The notes under the pieces are model-generated. The model made no database searches and had not been told where the DNA came from. It worked only from the letters and a program-made list of their open reading frames with translations. A stretch of 64,000 nt of DNA from an uncultured Blautia sp. (GTDB lineage: Bacteria > Bacillota > Clostridia > Lachnospirales > Lachnospiraceae), in the NCBI GenBank assembly GCA_937893675.1, contig CALBGI010000034.1:24299-88298 (forward strand). The letters run 5' to 3'. Of the stretch, positions 56,298 to 64,000 are shown in pieces (positions within the stretch are counted from its first letter, which is position 1; each line of letters starts with the position of its first letter). Position numbers and translations under genes: made by a program.

Positions 56298-57440
56298 ATG
56301 AAAAAATATTCCTTTCTGTTTGTCTGCCTTGGACTTATGTTTTGTGTCTCCGGCTGCGGTAATCCCGGCAAACTGATCCCTCCGTCTTCCCCTCAGCAGG
56401 AAGCTGATCAGCCTGAGGATACCTCCGCAAACCCACGGGTATATATGGACGAAATGACCGGAATTCTCATGGATTTTGACGGAACGCTTCTGACACTTCA
56501 GGATTCCAAAGGCGAAGCCTGCATTTTCAACGTATCGCAGGCCACCTTAGAATGTGAGGGCGGCATGATTTCGGGAGATGAAGTCACCGTCATCTACGAA
56601 GGTCAGCTTTCCGATACCGATACCTCCCAGACAAAAGCCCTGAAGGTCGTGGATGAATTTCACAAAAAGGCGCAGCTGGAAGAGCGTGTGGCACATGTAA
56701 AAGTAACCGGTCTTACGCCGAATACCATCTCTGTGGAATCCAAAAAGAAAACAACTGCCGTCTATCCCATTACCGGCACAGAGCAGTACTACCAGAATGG
56801 AATCCAGGCAGGTTCCTGGGTATATATTCATTTTAAAGGGAAATTCCCGCCCACAGGCCAGGCGGCTTCCAACGCACTCAACGCCACACACATAAAGGTT
56901 CTCAGCGTTTCCGACACAGAACCGCTGACACTTCCGGCCCCAACGCCCACGCCACTTCCGGAAGATCCGGCAGCGGAAAACGAAAAGCATTTCGCTGCTG
57001 CCATACAGAACATAAACGGAAATATCCTCCAGGTTCTTCCCGACGGAGCCAGCCAGTCTATAAACATAGACCTTTCTGCGATCCCCTGCTATTTTAAAGG
57101 AGGCACCGCCCCCGGCTCCTATGTTTCTGTCACTTATGCCGGCGAATTCAATGGTTCTACCCTGGACGGAACTCAGATTCTCGCCGTCACAGGCTATGAC
57201 CCGGAAACTCTCAAATCCAAAAATATCACCTATACCATCACCGGCTCTGTTATCGGAACTACGGCCAACACCGTTACACTGAAAACCACCGATGGCAGTA
57301 CCGCGATCTGCCGTACAGATAACGCCGTAAATGCAGCCTCCGGTGGGCTTGCTGTCGGCACCAATGTAAAAGTAACCTTTGATCCTGTGCAATCCAAAAC
57401 CTCAAATATCTATCAGTGTCTGAAAATAGAAGACGCCTGA
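56298..57440 (+). CDS. Lipoprotein with four tandem OB-like modules
   Basis: A 380-residue predicted lipoprotein. The signal ends in the lipobox FCVSGC, giving lipidated Cys20. After an acidic spacer, four ~70-residue modules start near residues 52, 130, 230 and 310. Each has a strand pattern GxVxxxxxNTIxLxxxDG, then a G-x-x-V-x-V-x-Y/F-x-G element (GDEVTVIYEG, GSWVYIHFKG, GSYVSVTYAG, GTNVKVTFDP). Between modules two and three is a Pro-rich linker (TLPAPTPTPLPEDPAA). I do not recognise a named family; binding of a surface ligand is plausible. GAGGAGG precedes the ATG. Confidence 0.8.
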   Translation: MKKYSFLFVCLGLMFCVSGCGNPGKLIPPSSPQQEADQPEDTSANPRVYMDEMTGILMDFDGTLLTLQDSKGEACIFNVSQATLECEGGMISGDEVTVIYEGQLSDTDTSQTKALKVVDEFHKKAQLEERVAHVKVTGLTPNTISVESKKKTTAVYPITGTEQYYQNGIQAGSWVYIHFKGKFPPTGQAASNALNATHIKVLSVSDTEPLTLPAPTPTPLPEDPAAENEKHFAAAIQNINGNILQVLPDGASQSINIDLSAIPCYFKGGTAPGSYVSVTYAGEFNGSTLDGTQILAVTGYDPETLKSKNITYTITGSVIGTTANTVTLKTTDGSTAICRTDNAVNAASGGLAVGTNVKVTFDPVQSKTSNIYQCLKIEDA

Positions 57441-57447
57441 ACAGACA

Positions 57448-57497
57448 AGGCTGCCACAAAATCCAATGATGAACAACTGTGGCAGCCTCTCTGTTTT
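57448..57497. terminator. Bidirectional terminator
   Basis: GGCTGCCACAA pairs with TGTGGCAGCC, followed by TCTCTGTTTTTT on the plus strand. It lies between the lipoprotein gene and the convergent amidohydrolase gene. Confidence 0.85.
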
Positions 57498-57498
57498 T

Positions 57499-58359
57499 TC
57501 AAAATCTTCTTCGGATCTCTTCCTCCCCCTGCAAAAGCCATTCCCTCAGCCTTGGTGTATCACCGAGGATCTCTGCAAAAGCCTGAAATTCGTCCTTGAT
57601 TCCCTGGCCATGAGGTACCAGATATGCCCCTGCGTCGCTTCCGAGAGCCACTTTCACACCTTTTTTGTACGCAAGCTGCAGGCTTTTCTCTGCTGCCTCT
57701 ATAATGGGCACCAAAACCTGATCCTGATAACGTCCGCACCCTCTCAGATTACGTACCGTCACCAATGTGGGCACCCATACAGCTGAACTCTGCGCCAACA
57801 TATCTATGGTCTCTTCATCCATATAGTTGCCATGCTCAATACTGTCCACACCGGCCATGATTGCCGCCTGCACACCATACACTCCGTTGGTATGGCTCAT
57901 AACCGCAAATCCTTCTTCGTGCGCAATATGAACCATCTCTTTTACTTCTGAAGCCTCCAGCGGTACCCCTGTCACAGCGCCGTGATCCTCGAAGTCCAAA
58001 AGCCCCGTCGTCATAATCTTAATAAAATCAGCGCCTTTCTGCTTCGCTTCCAGAACCCTCCGGTGATATTCTTTCATGTCCGAAAAATCCAGGCCTACAA
58101 TACTCCCGTAACATCCTTTCCTGTGTATGGCAAAAACAGGTGTGCGGTAGGTGATCCCATACTCCCCGGCCAATTCTTTTGCCCGTCTGGAAACGCCTAA
58201 CGCATCCCCTCCGTCCCGCACAAAGGTCACCCCATTTTCTCTGTAAATCTTAAAACAGGTGCGGATAATCTCATCCTGTACTTTGTTTTCGTGAAGCTTT
58301 ACGGCTCTCTGATAATTTTTCCCATCCATAATCACATGAGCATGACATTCGCCAAACAT
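57499..58359 (-). CDS. Amidohydrolase-family metal-dependent hydrolase
   Basis: A 286-residue TIM-barrel enzyme. Metal ligands expected for the family are visible: CHAHV (H6, H8), FIKIMTTG with the bridging Lys, SHTNG, EHGNYMD and LGSDAG. Relatives include imidazolonepropionase-like and prolidase-type hydrolases. The usual N-terminal beta-sandwich before the HxH motif is missing and the protein begins directly at the barrel, which is unusual but may be natural for this subgroup. GAGGGCAGAG precedes the ATG. The substrate is unknown. It follows the AlaX-like gene after 14 bases. Confidence 0.85.
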   Translation of the reverse strand: MFGECHAHVIMDGKNYQRAVKLHENKVQDEIIRTCFKIYRENGVTFVRDGGDALGVSRRAKELAGEYGITYRTPVFAIHRKGCYGSIVGLDFSDMKEYHRRVLEAKQKGADFIKIMTTGLLDFEDHGAVTGVPLEASEVKEMVHIAHEEGFAVMSHTNGVYGVQAAIMAGVDSIEHGNYMDEETIDMLAQSSAVWVPTLVTVRNLRGCGRYQDQVLVPIIEAAEKSLQLAYKKGVKVALGSDAGAYLVPHGQGIKDEFQAFAEILGDTPRLREWLLQGEEEIRRRF

Positions 58360-58373
58360 TTTCTCTGCCCTCT

Positions 58374-59525
58374 TTATTTCTCAAAAAATTGCCGGATTTC
58401 TGTCTCGTTTGCCTTTACAGAACCCTGAACGAAAAAGGGTTTGCCGCCGCCCCGTCCGTCCAACGCGTTATTCATCTCTTTTGCAAACAGTCTCAGATCG
58501 CCATCTTTTTCTCCCATGGCGTATTTATAGCTCCCGTCCTCATTTCTGGAAAAAACGGCACACCGGCCGCCGCATTCCTGCATCACCGCATCCGTAAGCT
58601 TCCGAAGGCTGTCTGCTTCCAGCCCTTCATAAAACAGAAGCACGTCGCCTTTTCCTGCGCAGCCTTTCGCCTCGCTGGCAAACATTGCCTCTTCCAGCTC
58701 CATAATCCGGCCCTTCAGGCGGTAATTTTCCTCATAAAGACGCTCTACCGCCTGCGCTGTCTCCCCGGGCTTTGCGGAAAGTTTCACAGAAACCCTGTGG
58801 TTCTGGCCGTCCATCGCATTCAGATACGCCATAGCCCGTTTTCCACAGAGCATTTCCATACGCACGCCTTCTCGGAATTTCACCACAGAAAGAAGCTTTA
58901 CCAATCCGATTTCCCCGGTATGGGTCACATGCGTGCCGCAGCAGGCGCACAAATCTGTTTCCGGAAAATTCACAAGCCGCACGCGTCCTGTCAGTTCCTT
59001 TTTGCTCCGGTAAGGAAGGCGCTCCAGCTCTTCCGGGGAGGGATACGTAATCTCTACCGGTATGTTCTTCCAGATTTTTTCGTTGACGTCAGCTTCAATC
59101 GCTTCCATTTCTTTTTCCGTAAGCGGCCCGTTAAAATCGATCGTAATCACATCGTTTCCCATATGAAAGCCTACATTATCATAGCCAAAGGCCTCATGCA
59201 CAAGTCCGCTCACCATATGTTCCCCGGAATGCTGCTGCATCAGGTCAAAACGATGTTCCCAGTCAATCTGCCCGTGCACCCTCTCGCCCGGGGTCAGCGG
59301 CTCATCCGTATAATGAAGAAGCTCACCGTTCTTTTCCTGAACCTCTTTGACCTGTATTTTGCCAAGGCTTCCAACATCACTGGGCTGACCGCCTCCCTCC
59401 GGATAAAAAGCACTCTCGTCCAAAAGGACATGAAATCCGTCTTTTGCCGGACGGCATTCCAGTACCTGTGCATCAAATTCTTTTATATATACATTCTCAT
59501 AATACAAACGTCTTGTCTGTGTCAT
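58374..59525 (-). CDS. AlaX-type alanyl-tRNA editing protein with DHHA1 domain
   Basis: A 383-residue protein related to the editing half of alanyl-tRNA synthetase, without the synthetase core. It has the zinc-site motifs QQHSGEHM (H99, H103) and CACCGTHVTHTGEIG (~195-210), YPEGGGQPSD early on, and a C-terminal DHHA1 domain with DGRGGGKPFFVQGS. It hydrolyses Ser- or Gly-mischarged tRNA-Ala in trans. The ATG at 59525 has GAGGG seven bases upstream. It is first in an operon with the amidohydrolase gene. Confidence 0.9.
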   Translation of the reverse strand: MTQTRRLYYENVYIKEFDAQVLECRPAKDGFHVLLDESAFYPEGGGQPSDVGSLGKIQVKEVQEKNGELLHYTDEPLTPGERVHGQIDWEHRFDLMQQHSGEHMVSGLVHEAFGYDNVGFHMGNDVITIDFNGPLTEKEMEAIEADVNEKIWKNIPVEITYPSPEELERLPYRSKKELTGRVRLVNFPETDLCACCGTHVTHTGEIGLVKLLSVVKFREGVRMEMLCGKRAMAYLNAMDGQNHRVSVKLSAKPGETAQAVERLYEENYRLKGRIMELEEAMFASEAKGCAGKGDVLLFYEGLEADSLRKLTDAVMQECGGRCAVFSRNEDGSYKYAMGEKDGDLRLFAKEMNNALDGRGGGKPFFVQGSVKANETEIRQFFEK

Positions 59526-59685
59526 GTCTTTCCCTCTTTTCTGCCGCGCTCGCCCGGCGTCTTCCAATTGCCCTGTTTCGCTTACAGTATAGACCATCCT
59601 CCCGCATCCGTCAAAAAAAGTTCCGTTTTTTGAAAAATAATTTGGCAAAACTGAATGTTTTCTTTTTTCTTCCGCGTTATAATAA

Positions 59686-60219
59686 GTGAACGGGTACAGA
59701 GAGGGGGCTGATCATATTTCACAGGAAGAATATCTGGAATATCTGATTGATCATTACCAGAATTTAATTTATTCTATTTGCCTGAAATCCATCGGCAACC
59801 CCTTTGATGCTGAAGACCTGACCCAGGAAGTGTTTCTTTCCGCTTACAAAAATCTTTCCCGGTTCGACGGCACTTATGAAAAGGCCTGGCTGAGCAAAAT
59901 CGCCGTTCGCAAATGTCTGGACTTTTTAAAGGCAGCCGGACGGCGCACAATTCCCACTGAGGATATCTACTTTCAGCAGCTTACAGACAACAGCGCCTCT
60001 CCGGAGGAAGCCTTCCTTCGTTCAGACTCAAAGGAGCAGGTGCGCTGCCTATGCCGCAGCCTGAAGTCCCCCTATGCGCAGGTAGCAGAAGCACACTTCT
60101 GTGAAGAGCTTACCGTTACAGAAATCGCACAGAAAGAAAACAAAAACACAAAAACCATTCAGACACAGCTTTACCGGGCAAAAAGTATGCTGAAGAAATT
60201 GCTGGAAAGGAGTGATTAG
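59686..60219 (+). CDS. ECF-type sigma factor (second)
   Basis: A ~177-residue sigma-70 family protein. Region 2 is LIDHYQNLIYSICLKSIGNPFDAEDLTQEVFLSAYKNL with the core-binding DLTQEVF; region 4 has ELTVTEIAQKENKNTKTIQTQLYRAKSMLKKLLE. The start is uncertain. GTG 59686 is only three bases past a TATAAT (59678-59683). The best ribosome binding site, GAGAGGGGG at 59699-59707, instead points to the in-frame ATT at 59716. It heads a three-gene set with an anti-sigma and a membrane protein. Confidence 0.86.
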   Translation: MNGYREGADHISQEEYLEYLIDHYQNLIYSICLKSIGNPFDAEDLTQEVFLSAYKNLSRFDGTYEKAWLSKIAVRKCLDFLKAAGRRTIPTEDIYFQQLTDNSASPEEAFLRSDSKEQVRCLCRSLKSPYAQVAEAHFCEELTVTEIAQKENKNTKTIQTQLYRAKSMLKKLLERSD

Positions 60220-60726
60220 ATGCACCTGGAACCCAAAGACATAAAACACTTTGAAAACAATACACTGGAAACAGAAGAAATGATCGCATTTCTGGAGCAT
60301 CTTAATACCTGCGACTTTTGCCTGGATCAAGTACTCTCGGACAAAGAGCTCACCGACAATGTTCACGCTCCCCAATGTCTGAAAGAGCAAATTCTTTCCC
60401 GGGCAGCTCAGACGGATGTGCAGACCGCAAAAGCAGTCAGGGAAACCTCCCATAAAATGCAGCTTTTCTGTTATAGTCTCCGGACTGCAGCCGGAGTTGT
60501 CGCTGCCCTGTTTCTTCTTTTTACCATGGGAAGCATTGATTTCTCTTCTCTGCTTCGCAAAGAGCCATTAACTATAGAAGCCGTGGTCCCCAGACCACCT
60601 CAGAAATCCCGTCCCAATTACCTGAACAAATTCTCTTCGCACCTTGGCCGTGAATTAAACAAAAGCACATCCGCAGTTTCTTCCGGTCTGAATCAGATTA
60701 CAAATTTTATCAATGGAGGCAATTAA
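60220..60726 (+). CDS. Membrane-bound anti-sigma factor
   Basis: A 168-residue protein. The N-terminal ~45 residues look like a zinc-finger anti-sigma domain (HFENNT...MIAFLEHLNTCDFCLDQV, with H-x3-C-x2-C). One transmembrane helix follows (LRTAAGVVAALFLLFTMGSI, ~88-107), and the extracytoplasmic tail is short. AAGGAG precedes the ATG, which directly follows the sigma stop codon, showing coupling. It probably holds the sigma factor encoded before it. Confidence 0.87.
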   Translation: MHLEPKDIKHFENNTLETEEMIAFLEHLNTCDFCLDQVLSDKELTDNVHAPQCLKEQILSRAAQTDVQTAKAVRETSHKMQLFCYSLRTAAGVVAALFLLFTMGSIDFSSLLRKEPLTIEAVVPRPPQKSRPNYLNKFSSHLGRELNKSTSAVSSGLNQITNFINGGN

Positions 60727-60727
60727 T

Positions 60728-61459
60728 ATGACAAAACAAAAACATGGATTCTTATTATTTCTCGCATCCCTCATCCCCGGTGCCGGGGAACTGTATATGG
60801 GCTTCCGCAAACAGGGAATCAGTATTATGGCAGTATTCTGGGGCATCATTGCTCTGGCTTCTTCCACGTTCGGCTTCGGCTGGCTTCTCATGTTTGCTCC
60901 AATTCTGTGGTTTTACAGTTTCTTCAATGTGCATAACTTAAAATCTCTCTCTGAAGAAGAATTTTACGCCATGGAAGACACTTATATCCTGCATATCGGT
61001 GAATTTCTTGGCGATGCCGGAAATATGCTTGCCAAATACCGCAAGCTCACCGCCATTGCGATGATCCTCATTGGTTTTTCCGTACTCTGGAGCTTCCTGA
61101 CAGACATCATTTACTGGCTTCTGCCCAATCCCCTTGCCTACGGTCTCAGTATGACTGTTGGCCGCATTCCTCAGATCGTCATTGGCGTGGCTCTCATTGT
61201 AGCCGGTGTTTATATCATTACAGACAAAAAACACAAGCTCGATCAGGAAAAAAAATCCGAGGAAAAAGAAGAACATTTCTGGCAGCCCTACCGTCCCTAT
61301 CAGCAGCCTGCTGACACAGAAACCGCTTCGGCAGCGCAGAATACAGAAGATACCGCAGCACCCACAGACGCGCACTCCCCCGTATCAGCCCAAGCCTCTG
61401 CTACTGCCACAGACTCTGAAAAAAGCAGCACCGATGCAGAAAATAAAGAAAACGCATAA
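60728..61459 (+). CDS. Membrane protein of the sigma/anti-sigma operon
   Basis: A 243-residue protein with TM2-like N-terminal helices (FLLFLASLIPGAGELYMGFRKQGISIMAVFWGIIALASS; PGAGELYMG resembles the TM2/DUF5683 turn), two or three further hydrophobic segments (~60, 112-130, 145-165) and a hydrophilic Ala/Thr/Ser-rich tail from ~175. GGAGG precedes the ATG. Being third in the ECF operon suggests a role in sensing or in the envelope response, but the function is unknown. It ends at a terminator shared with birA. Confidence 0.78.
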   Translation: MTKQKHGFLLFLASLIPGAGELYMGFRKQGISIMAVFWGIIALASSTFGFGWLLMFAPILWFYSFFNVHNLKSLSEEEFYAMEDTYILHIGEFLGDAGNMLAKYRKLTAIAMILIGFSVLWSFLTDIIYWLLPNPLAYGLSMTVGRIPQIVIGVALIVAGVYIITDKKHKLDQEKKSEEKEEHFWQPYRPYQQPADTETASAAQNTEDTAAPTDAHSPVSAQASATATDSEKSSTDAENKENA

Positions 61460-61487
61460 TACTACTGATAAATATCTGTTGTAAAAC

Positions 61488-61539
61488 AACGCTCCGTCTG
61501 CTTTCCCTGTTGGAAAGTCCGCCGGAGCGTTATTCTTTG
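61488..61539. terminator. Terminator between the ECF operon and birA
   Basis: AACGCTCCG pairs with CGGAGCGTT, followed by ATTCTTT. An inner CTTTCC/GGAAAG stem sits in the loop. The birA stop codon lies within the 3' arm. Confidence 0.75.
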
Positions 61540-62501
61540 AATTCTGTAATCTCGCCATAGGTCAGACGACTGTGTTTCCCATCTTTTTCTCTCACCAGCA
61601 GCTTTCCATCCTCACAAATCCCCTCCGCAAACACTCTGCGCGAAGAATTTCCATCCAGAACAGTCACAAATTTGCCCGGAATGATATTGCGCTTTATGTA
61701 TTCCGGCGAGAGCTTCAGGTCTGCCGCCTCTACCAAAAGCTGATTGACGATCTCTGCCGCGAGACGGTTTCTCTGTAAATTTTCCCCTTCTTCATATTCT
61801 GGAAACAAAACACCGGCTTTTTCTCTGAGTTCCAGCGGAAGCGGTTCCTTTCCCTGAAAAAGATTCAAACCGATCCCAATTACAGCGAATTCAATGCTTC
61901 CGCTCTCAAAATCTGTCACTGCCTCGGTAAGAATTCCGCAGACCTTTTTACCCTGATAATAAAGATCATTGACCCATTTGATCGAAAGCTCCAGGCCGTA
62001 CACCTGCTTCACTGCCCGACAAACAGCGACTGCAGCTGCGCAAGTCAGCAAAAGGCTTTCCGTAAGCGTGCTTTCCGGTTTTATGATAACGCTCAGATAA
62101 AGTCCTGCATCCTTTGGCGAAAAAAAGCTACGCCCCCGTCTCCCCCGGCCAGCCTGCTGACTTCTGGCAAGAACAAGAGAGCCATGGCCTGCCTTCCCTG
62201 CTACTGCAAGCTCCTTTGCCGTCTGATTGGTGGAAGCTACTTCTTCAAAAATTTCTATCTCCGTCTGCGGATCCTCAAGATACAGGCGAAGCCCCTCAGC
62301 TGAGAGAACATCTGTATCCCGCGCCAGCATATATCCACGGTTCGGCCCTGCCTCAATGCGGTAGCCCATCTCCCGCAAGGACTTCACTGCTTTCCAGATT
62401 GCCGCCCTGGTACAGGAAAGCTCCCCCGCCAGAATCTCTCCTGACAGTGTCTCTCCTTTATGCTGTTCTAAAAGCTCTAATAATCTTGATTTTACCGTCA
62501 T
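61530..62501 (-). CDS. birA: Bifunctional biotin-protein ligase and repressor BirA
   Basis: A 323-residue protein. Residues 1-60 form a winged helix-turn-helix (LSGEILAGELSCTRAAIWKAVKSLREMGYRIEA), so it can bind DNA. The ligase domain has STNQTAKELA, the biotinyl-AMP loop GRGRRGRSFFSP (118-129), KWVNDLYYQGKKVCGIL and the C-terminal SH3-like domain. It biotinylates carboxylases and represses biotin genes; a matching operator is at bioY in this window. GGGGAG precedes the ATG. Confidence 0.96.
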   Translation of the reverse strand: MTVKSRLLELLEQHKGETLSGEILAGELSCTRAAIWKAVKSLREMGYRIEAGPNRGYMLARDTDVLSAEGLRLYLEDPQTEIEIFEEVASTNQTAKELAVAGKAGHGSLVLARSQQAGRGRRGRSFFSPKDAGLYLSVIIKPESTLTESLLLTCAAAVAVCRAVKQVYGLELSIKWVNDLYYQGKKVCGILTEAVTDFESGSIEFAVIGIGLNLFQGKEPLPLELREKAGVLFPEYEEGENLQRNRLAAEIVNQLLVEAADLKLSPEYIKRNIIPGKFVTVLDGNSSRRVFAEGICEDGKLLVREKDGKHSRLTYGEITEFKE

Positions 62502-62540
62502 ATGCTCTCCCCGGTTCTGCCTCCCGTTATCCTTTTCTCT

Positions 62541-63533
62541 TTATCCGTTCCTGTAATTCTCCATCGCTCTCTGCAAAAAGCGGAGATAATCTTTTTGCAC
62601 ACTCTGGGGTGATACAATGGTCACATCTGAGCCAAGCCCGGCCAGCCAGCCAAAAAACTGACCGCTCACATTCACCTGCACACGAATGCGGAAGTGCTGC
62701 TCATCCTCTTTCCGCACAGTGATCTTATGTCCAAACCGGTCCAGTACCACTCCGATAAGGTGATTGGCAAATTCCAGCGTCAGCGTTTCTTCCCGCCCTC
62801 CGAACATTCCGAAGGTTCTTGCGGCAAATGTTCCCACGTCAAAGCCTTCAAAAATCTCCCGGCCGTTTCGCGGCTGCTTCTCTACGCTGATCCTCAGCAT
62901 CTTATCCACACGATAATGTTTTACAATACCGCTTTTTTCGTCCAGACCGATCAGATAATAGTTCTCATCTCTCCAAATCAATCCCCACGGACTTACCAGA
63001 TACCTTGCGCCATCCTTTTTCAGGCGCATTTCCTTGGATACCGTCCACTCAAAATACTGGAAGCTCACCTGCCGGTCCATGGAAATTCCCCTGTGAAGCT
63101 CGTCAACGTTGTAATAAATGCTCTCGTTCTCATTCTTGACAGGATTCCCCACAATAACCTGTCGCTGGATCTGCTTCGACTCATAGACACTGGCAAGTCC
63201 TGCAATTTTGCGGATAAGCTGACGCGACTTCTTGTCTGTGATAAATTTCGAGGACTGGACCGCATCTGCCAAAAGCTTCAGTTCTGCCAGTTCAAAATCC
63301 CGGCTTGCCAGATAAAATCCCGACGGTTTGCTTCTGCGATTGGCAATATCAAGGCCAAACGTGCGAAGCGTCTCAATATCATCATAGACTGTCTTCCGTT
63401 CCACGGTAATCCCAAATTCTTCCAGATAATCGATCAGATCCGACACCGTCATGGGATGCTGTTCATCGGTCTTTTCCTGAAACGCTCTAAGCAAATATAA
63501 AATTTTCAGTTTCTGCTGAAAGGATCTGGCCAT
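62541..63533 (-). CDS. WYL-domain transcriptional regulator
   Basis: A 330-residue regulator. The N-terminus has an HTH_11-type winged helix (MTVSDLIDYLEEFGITVERKTVYDDIETLRTFG). A WYL domain follows (~140-210), with SPWGLIWRDENYYLIGLDE in place of the canonical W-Y-L pattern, and a C-terminal WCX segment. WYL proteins bind nucleic acid or nucleotides and often control DNA-damage or defence genes. No defence genes are adjacent. It lies nine bases after the small membrane protein gene. GGAG precedes the ATG. Confidence 0.88.
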   Translation of the reverse strand: MARSFQQKLKILYLLRAFQEKTDEQHPMTVSDLIDYLEEFGITVERKTVYDDIETLRTFGLDIANRRSKPSGFYLASRDFELAELKLLADAVQSSKFITDKKSRQLIRKIAGLASVYESKQIQRQVIVGNPVKNENESIYYNVDELHRGISMDRQVSFQYFEWTVSKEMRLKKDGARYLVSPWGLIWRDENYYLIGLDEKSGIVKHYRVDKMLRISVEKQPRNGREIFEGFDVGTFAARTFGMFGGREETLTLEFANHLIGVVLDRFGHKITVRKEDEQHFRIRVQVNVSGQFFGWLAGLGSDVTIVSPQSVQKDYLRFLQRAMENYRNG

Positions 63534-63542
63534 ATTTTACTC

Positions 63543-63800
63543 CTATCTGTCCGTAAGAGCTGCTACCACTCCAAAATATAATACCACAAACACCAATACC
63601 GTGGCAATTGCATCCGCCCCATGAAAATCGAAGTTGAAGATCATGGCTCCCGCCACCATAATTTCCAATGTCACCAGCGCTCCCCAAAACATTGCCATCG
63701 CGCCGGAAAGCTTGTTCCCCTGCTTCTGTTTCTCCTGATACACACCGCCGCCTGCCAGCGCAATCTTTTTTTCCCTTATTTCTTCCTTTGTATGCCACAT
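63543..63800 (-). CDS. Small membrane protein upstream of the WYL regulator
   Basis: An 85-residue protein with a charged N-terminus (MWHTKEEIREKKIALAGGGV) and two hydrophobic helices (SGAMAMFWGALVTLEIMVAGAMIF and ADAIATVLVFVVLYFGVVAAL). No family is recognised. The ATG at 63800 is chosen because GGAGGGG lies six bases upstream; a longer frame adds nine residues. It forms an operon with the WYL gene, so it may be its membrane partner. Confidence 0.75.
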   Translation of the reverse strand: MWHTKEEIREKKIALAGGGVYQEKQKQGNKLSGAMAMFWGALVTLEIMVAGAMIFNFDFHGADAIATVLVFVVLYFGVVAALTDR

Positions 63801-63844
63801 ATCTTTCCCCTCCGATTTTCCAAACATTTTTTCTTTGTATTTTC

Positions 63845-63850
63845 ATTATA
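63845..63850 (-). promoter_or_regulatory. Promoter of the small membrane protein/WYL operon
   Basis: Minus-strand extended -10 TGTGCTATAAT (TATAAT at 63845-63850) about 45 bp before the ATG; no clear -35. Confidence 0.6.
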
Positions 63851-63948
63851 GCACATATTAAGTCCAATAAAACGGAATGAACTTGCATTTTGCAAATATT
63901 TGTTCGTTTTTCAGTGATCCAGGGAAACGGCATAACCTCTGCCACAGT

Positions 63949-64000
63949 CAAGACCACCGGCTTAGCCGGTGGCTTGCACTGCCCCTATAAGGGGCTATTA
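63949..64000. mobile_element. Putative IS200/IS605-type element end (partial)
   Basis: Two hairpins run to the window edge. CCACCGGCT/AGCCGGTGG with flanking CAAG/CTTG pairs (63949-63976) and GCCCCT/AGGGGC (63981-63995). Such subterminal imperfect hairpins without inverted terminal repeats are typical of IS200/IS605-family ends recognised by TnpA. No transposase is visible in the window; the rest of the element would lie beyond 64000. A stand-alone repeat element is the alternative. Confidence 0.45.

Overview
The window looks like a chromosomal segment from an anaerobic, Gram-positive gut Clostridia species, most likely of the family Lachnospiraceae. This is inferred from gene content: a paired GlgC/GlgD, SpoVG, a double-module DnaD beside a DnaI-type loader, a long Prs, a Tad locus with Clostridia-type accessory genes, ECF-type BioY and FolT transporters, and a THF riboswitch. 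No rRNA is present and I do not name a genus.

Layout. Positions 1-11378 (minus) hold the first ~3790 codons of a giant surface adhesin that runs off the left edge. It has a signal peptide, Pro/Glu-rich repeats, many Cna_B/SpaA-type modules, then DUF11-like and SdrD_B-like modules. A tRNA-Pro(CGG) with its own promoter and terminator and an RluA-type pseudouridine synthase follow. Next on the minus strand come bioY (BirA box over its promoter), a secreted coiled-coil/3D-domain protein, spoVG, and the glgC-glgD operon. On the plus strand, murC is followed by a dense DnaA-box cluster, then dnaD, dnaI and prs. Positions 23-36 kb (minus) carry asnS with an SbcD/SbcC-like pair, a galK-galT-SGNH esterase operon, a membrane-anchored protein with a C39-like tail, a methyltransferase and mtnN. 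Positions 36-43.6 kb are mixed: TSCPD protein, beta-CASP RNase, a small secreted protein, a DUF4367-like membrane protein and ECF sigma factor separated by an oppositely oriented murG, a HIT protein, a sensorless histidine kinase and a rhomboid protease.

The 43.7-53 kb region is one long minus-strand Tad/Flp pilus operon: prepilin peptidase, tadZ, tadA, tadB, tadC, flp pilin, DUF5702-like protein, TadE-like pseudopilin with two Ada-like zinc motifs, a second prepilin peptidase, another TadE-like protein, and an FHA protein. Its promoter has a perfect 29-bp palindrome on the -35 element and two Spo0A-like boxes in phase just upstream.

Positions 53.2-64 kb hold an Ldh2-type dehydrogenase, a GNAT acetyltransferase, folT with a THF riboswitch, a modular lipoprotein, an amidohydrolase, an AlaX-type editing protein, an ECF sigma/anti-sigma/membrane protein trio, birA, a WYL regulator with a small membrane protein, and at the right edge two hairpins resembling an IS200/IS605-type end.

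The genes connect at several points. BirA is encoded about 49 kb from a promoter that it probably represses (bioY). The DnaA-box cluster sits directly upstream of helicase-loading genes. The Tad operon carries its own regulatory palindrome. The strongest leads are the DnaA cluster, the Tad promoter architecture and the zinc-motif pseudopilin.
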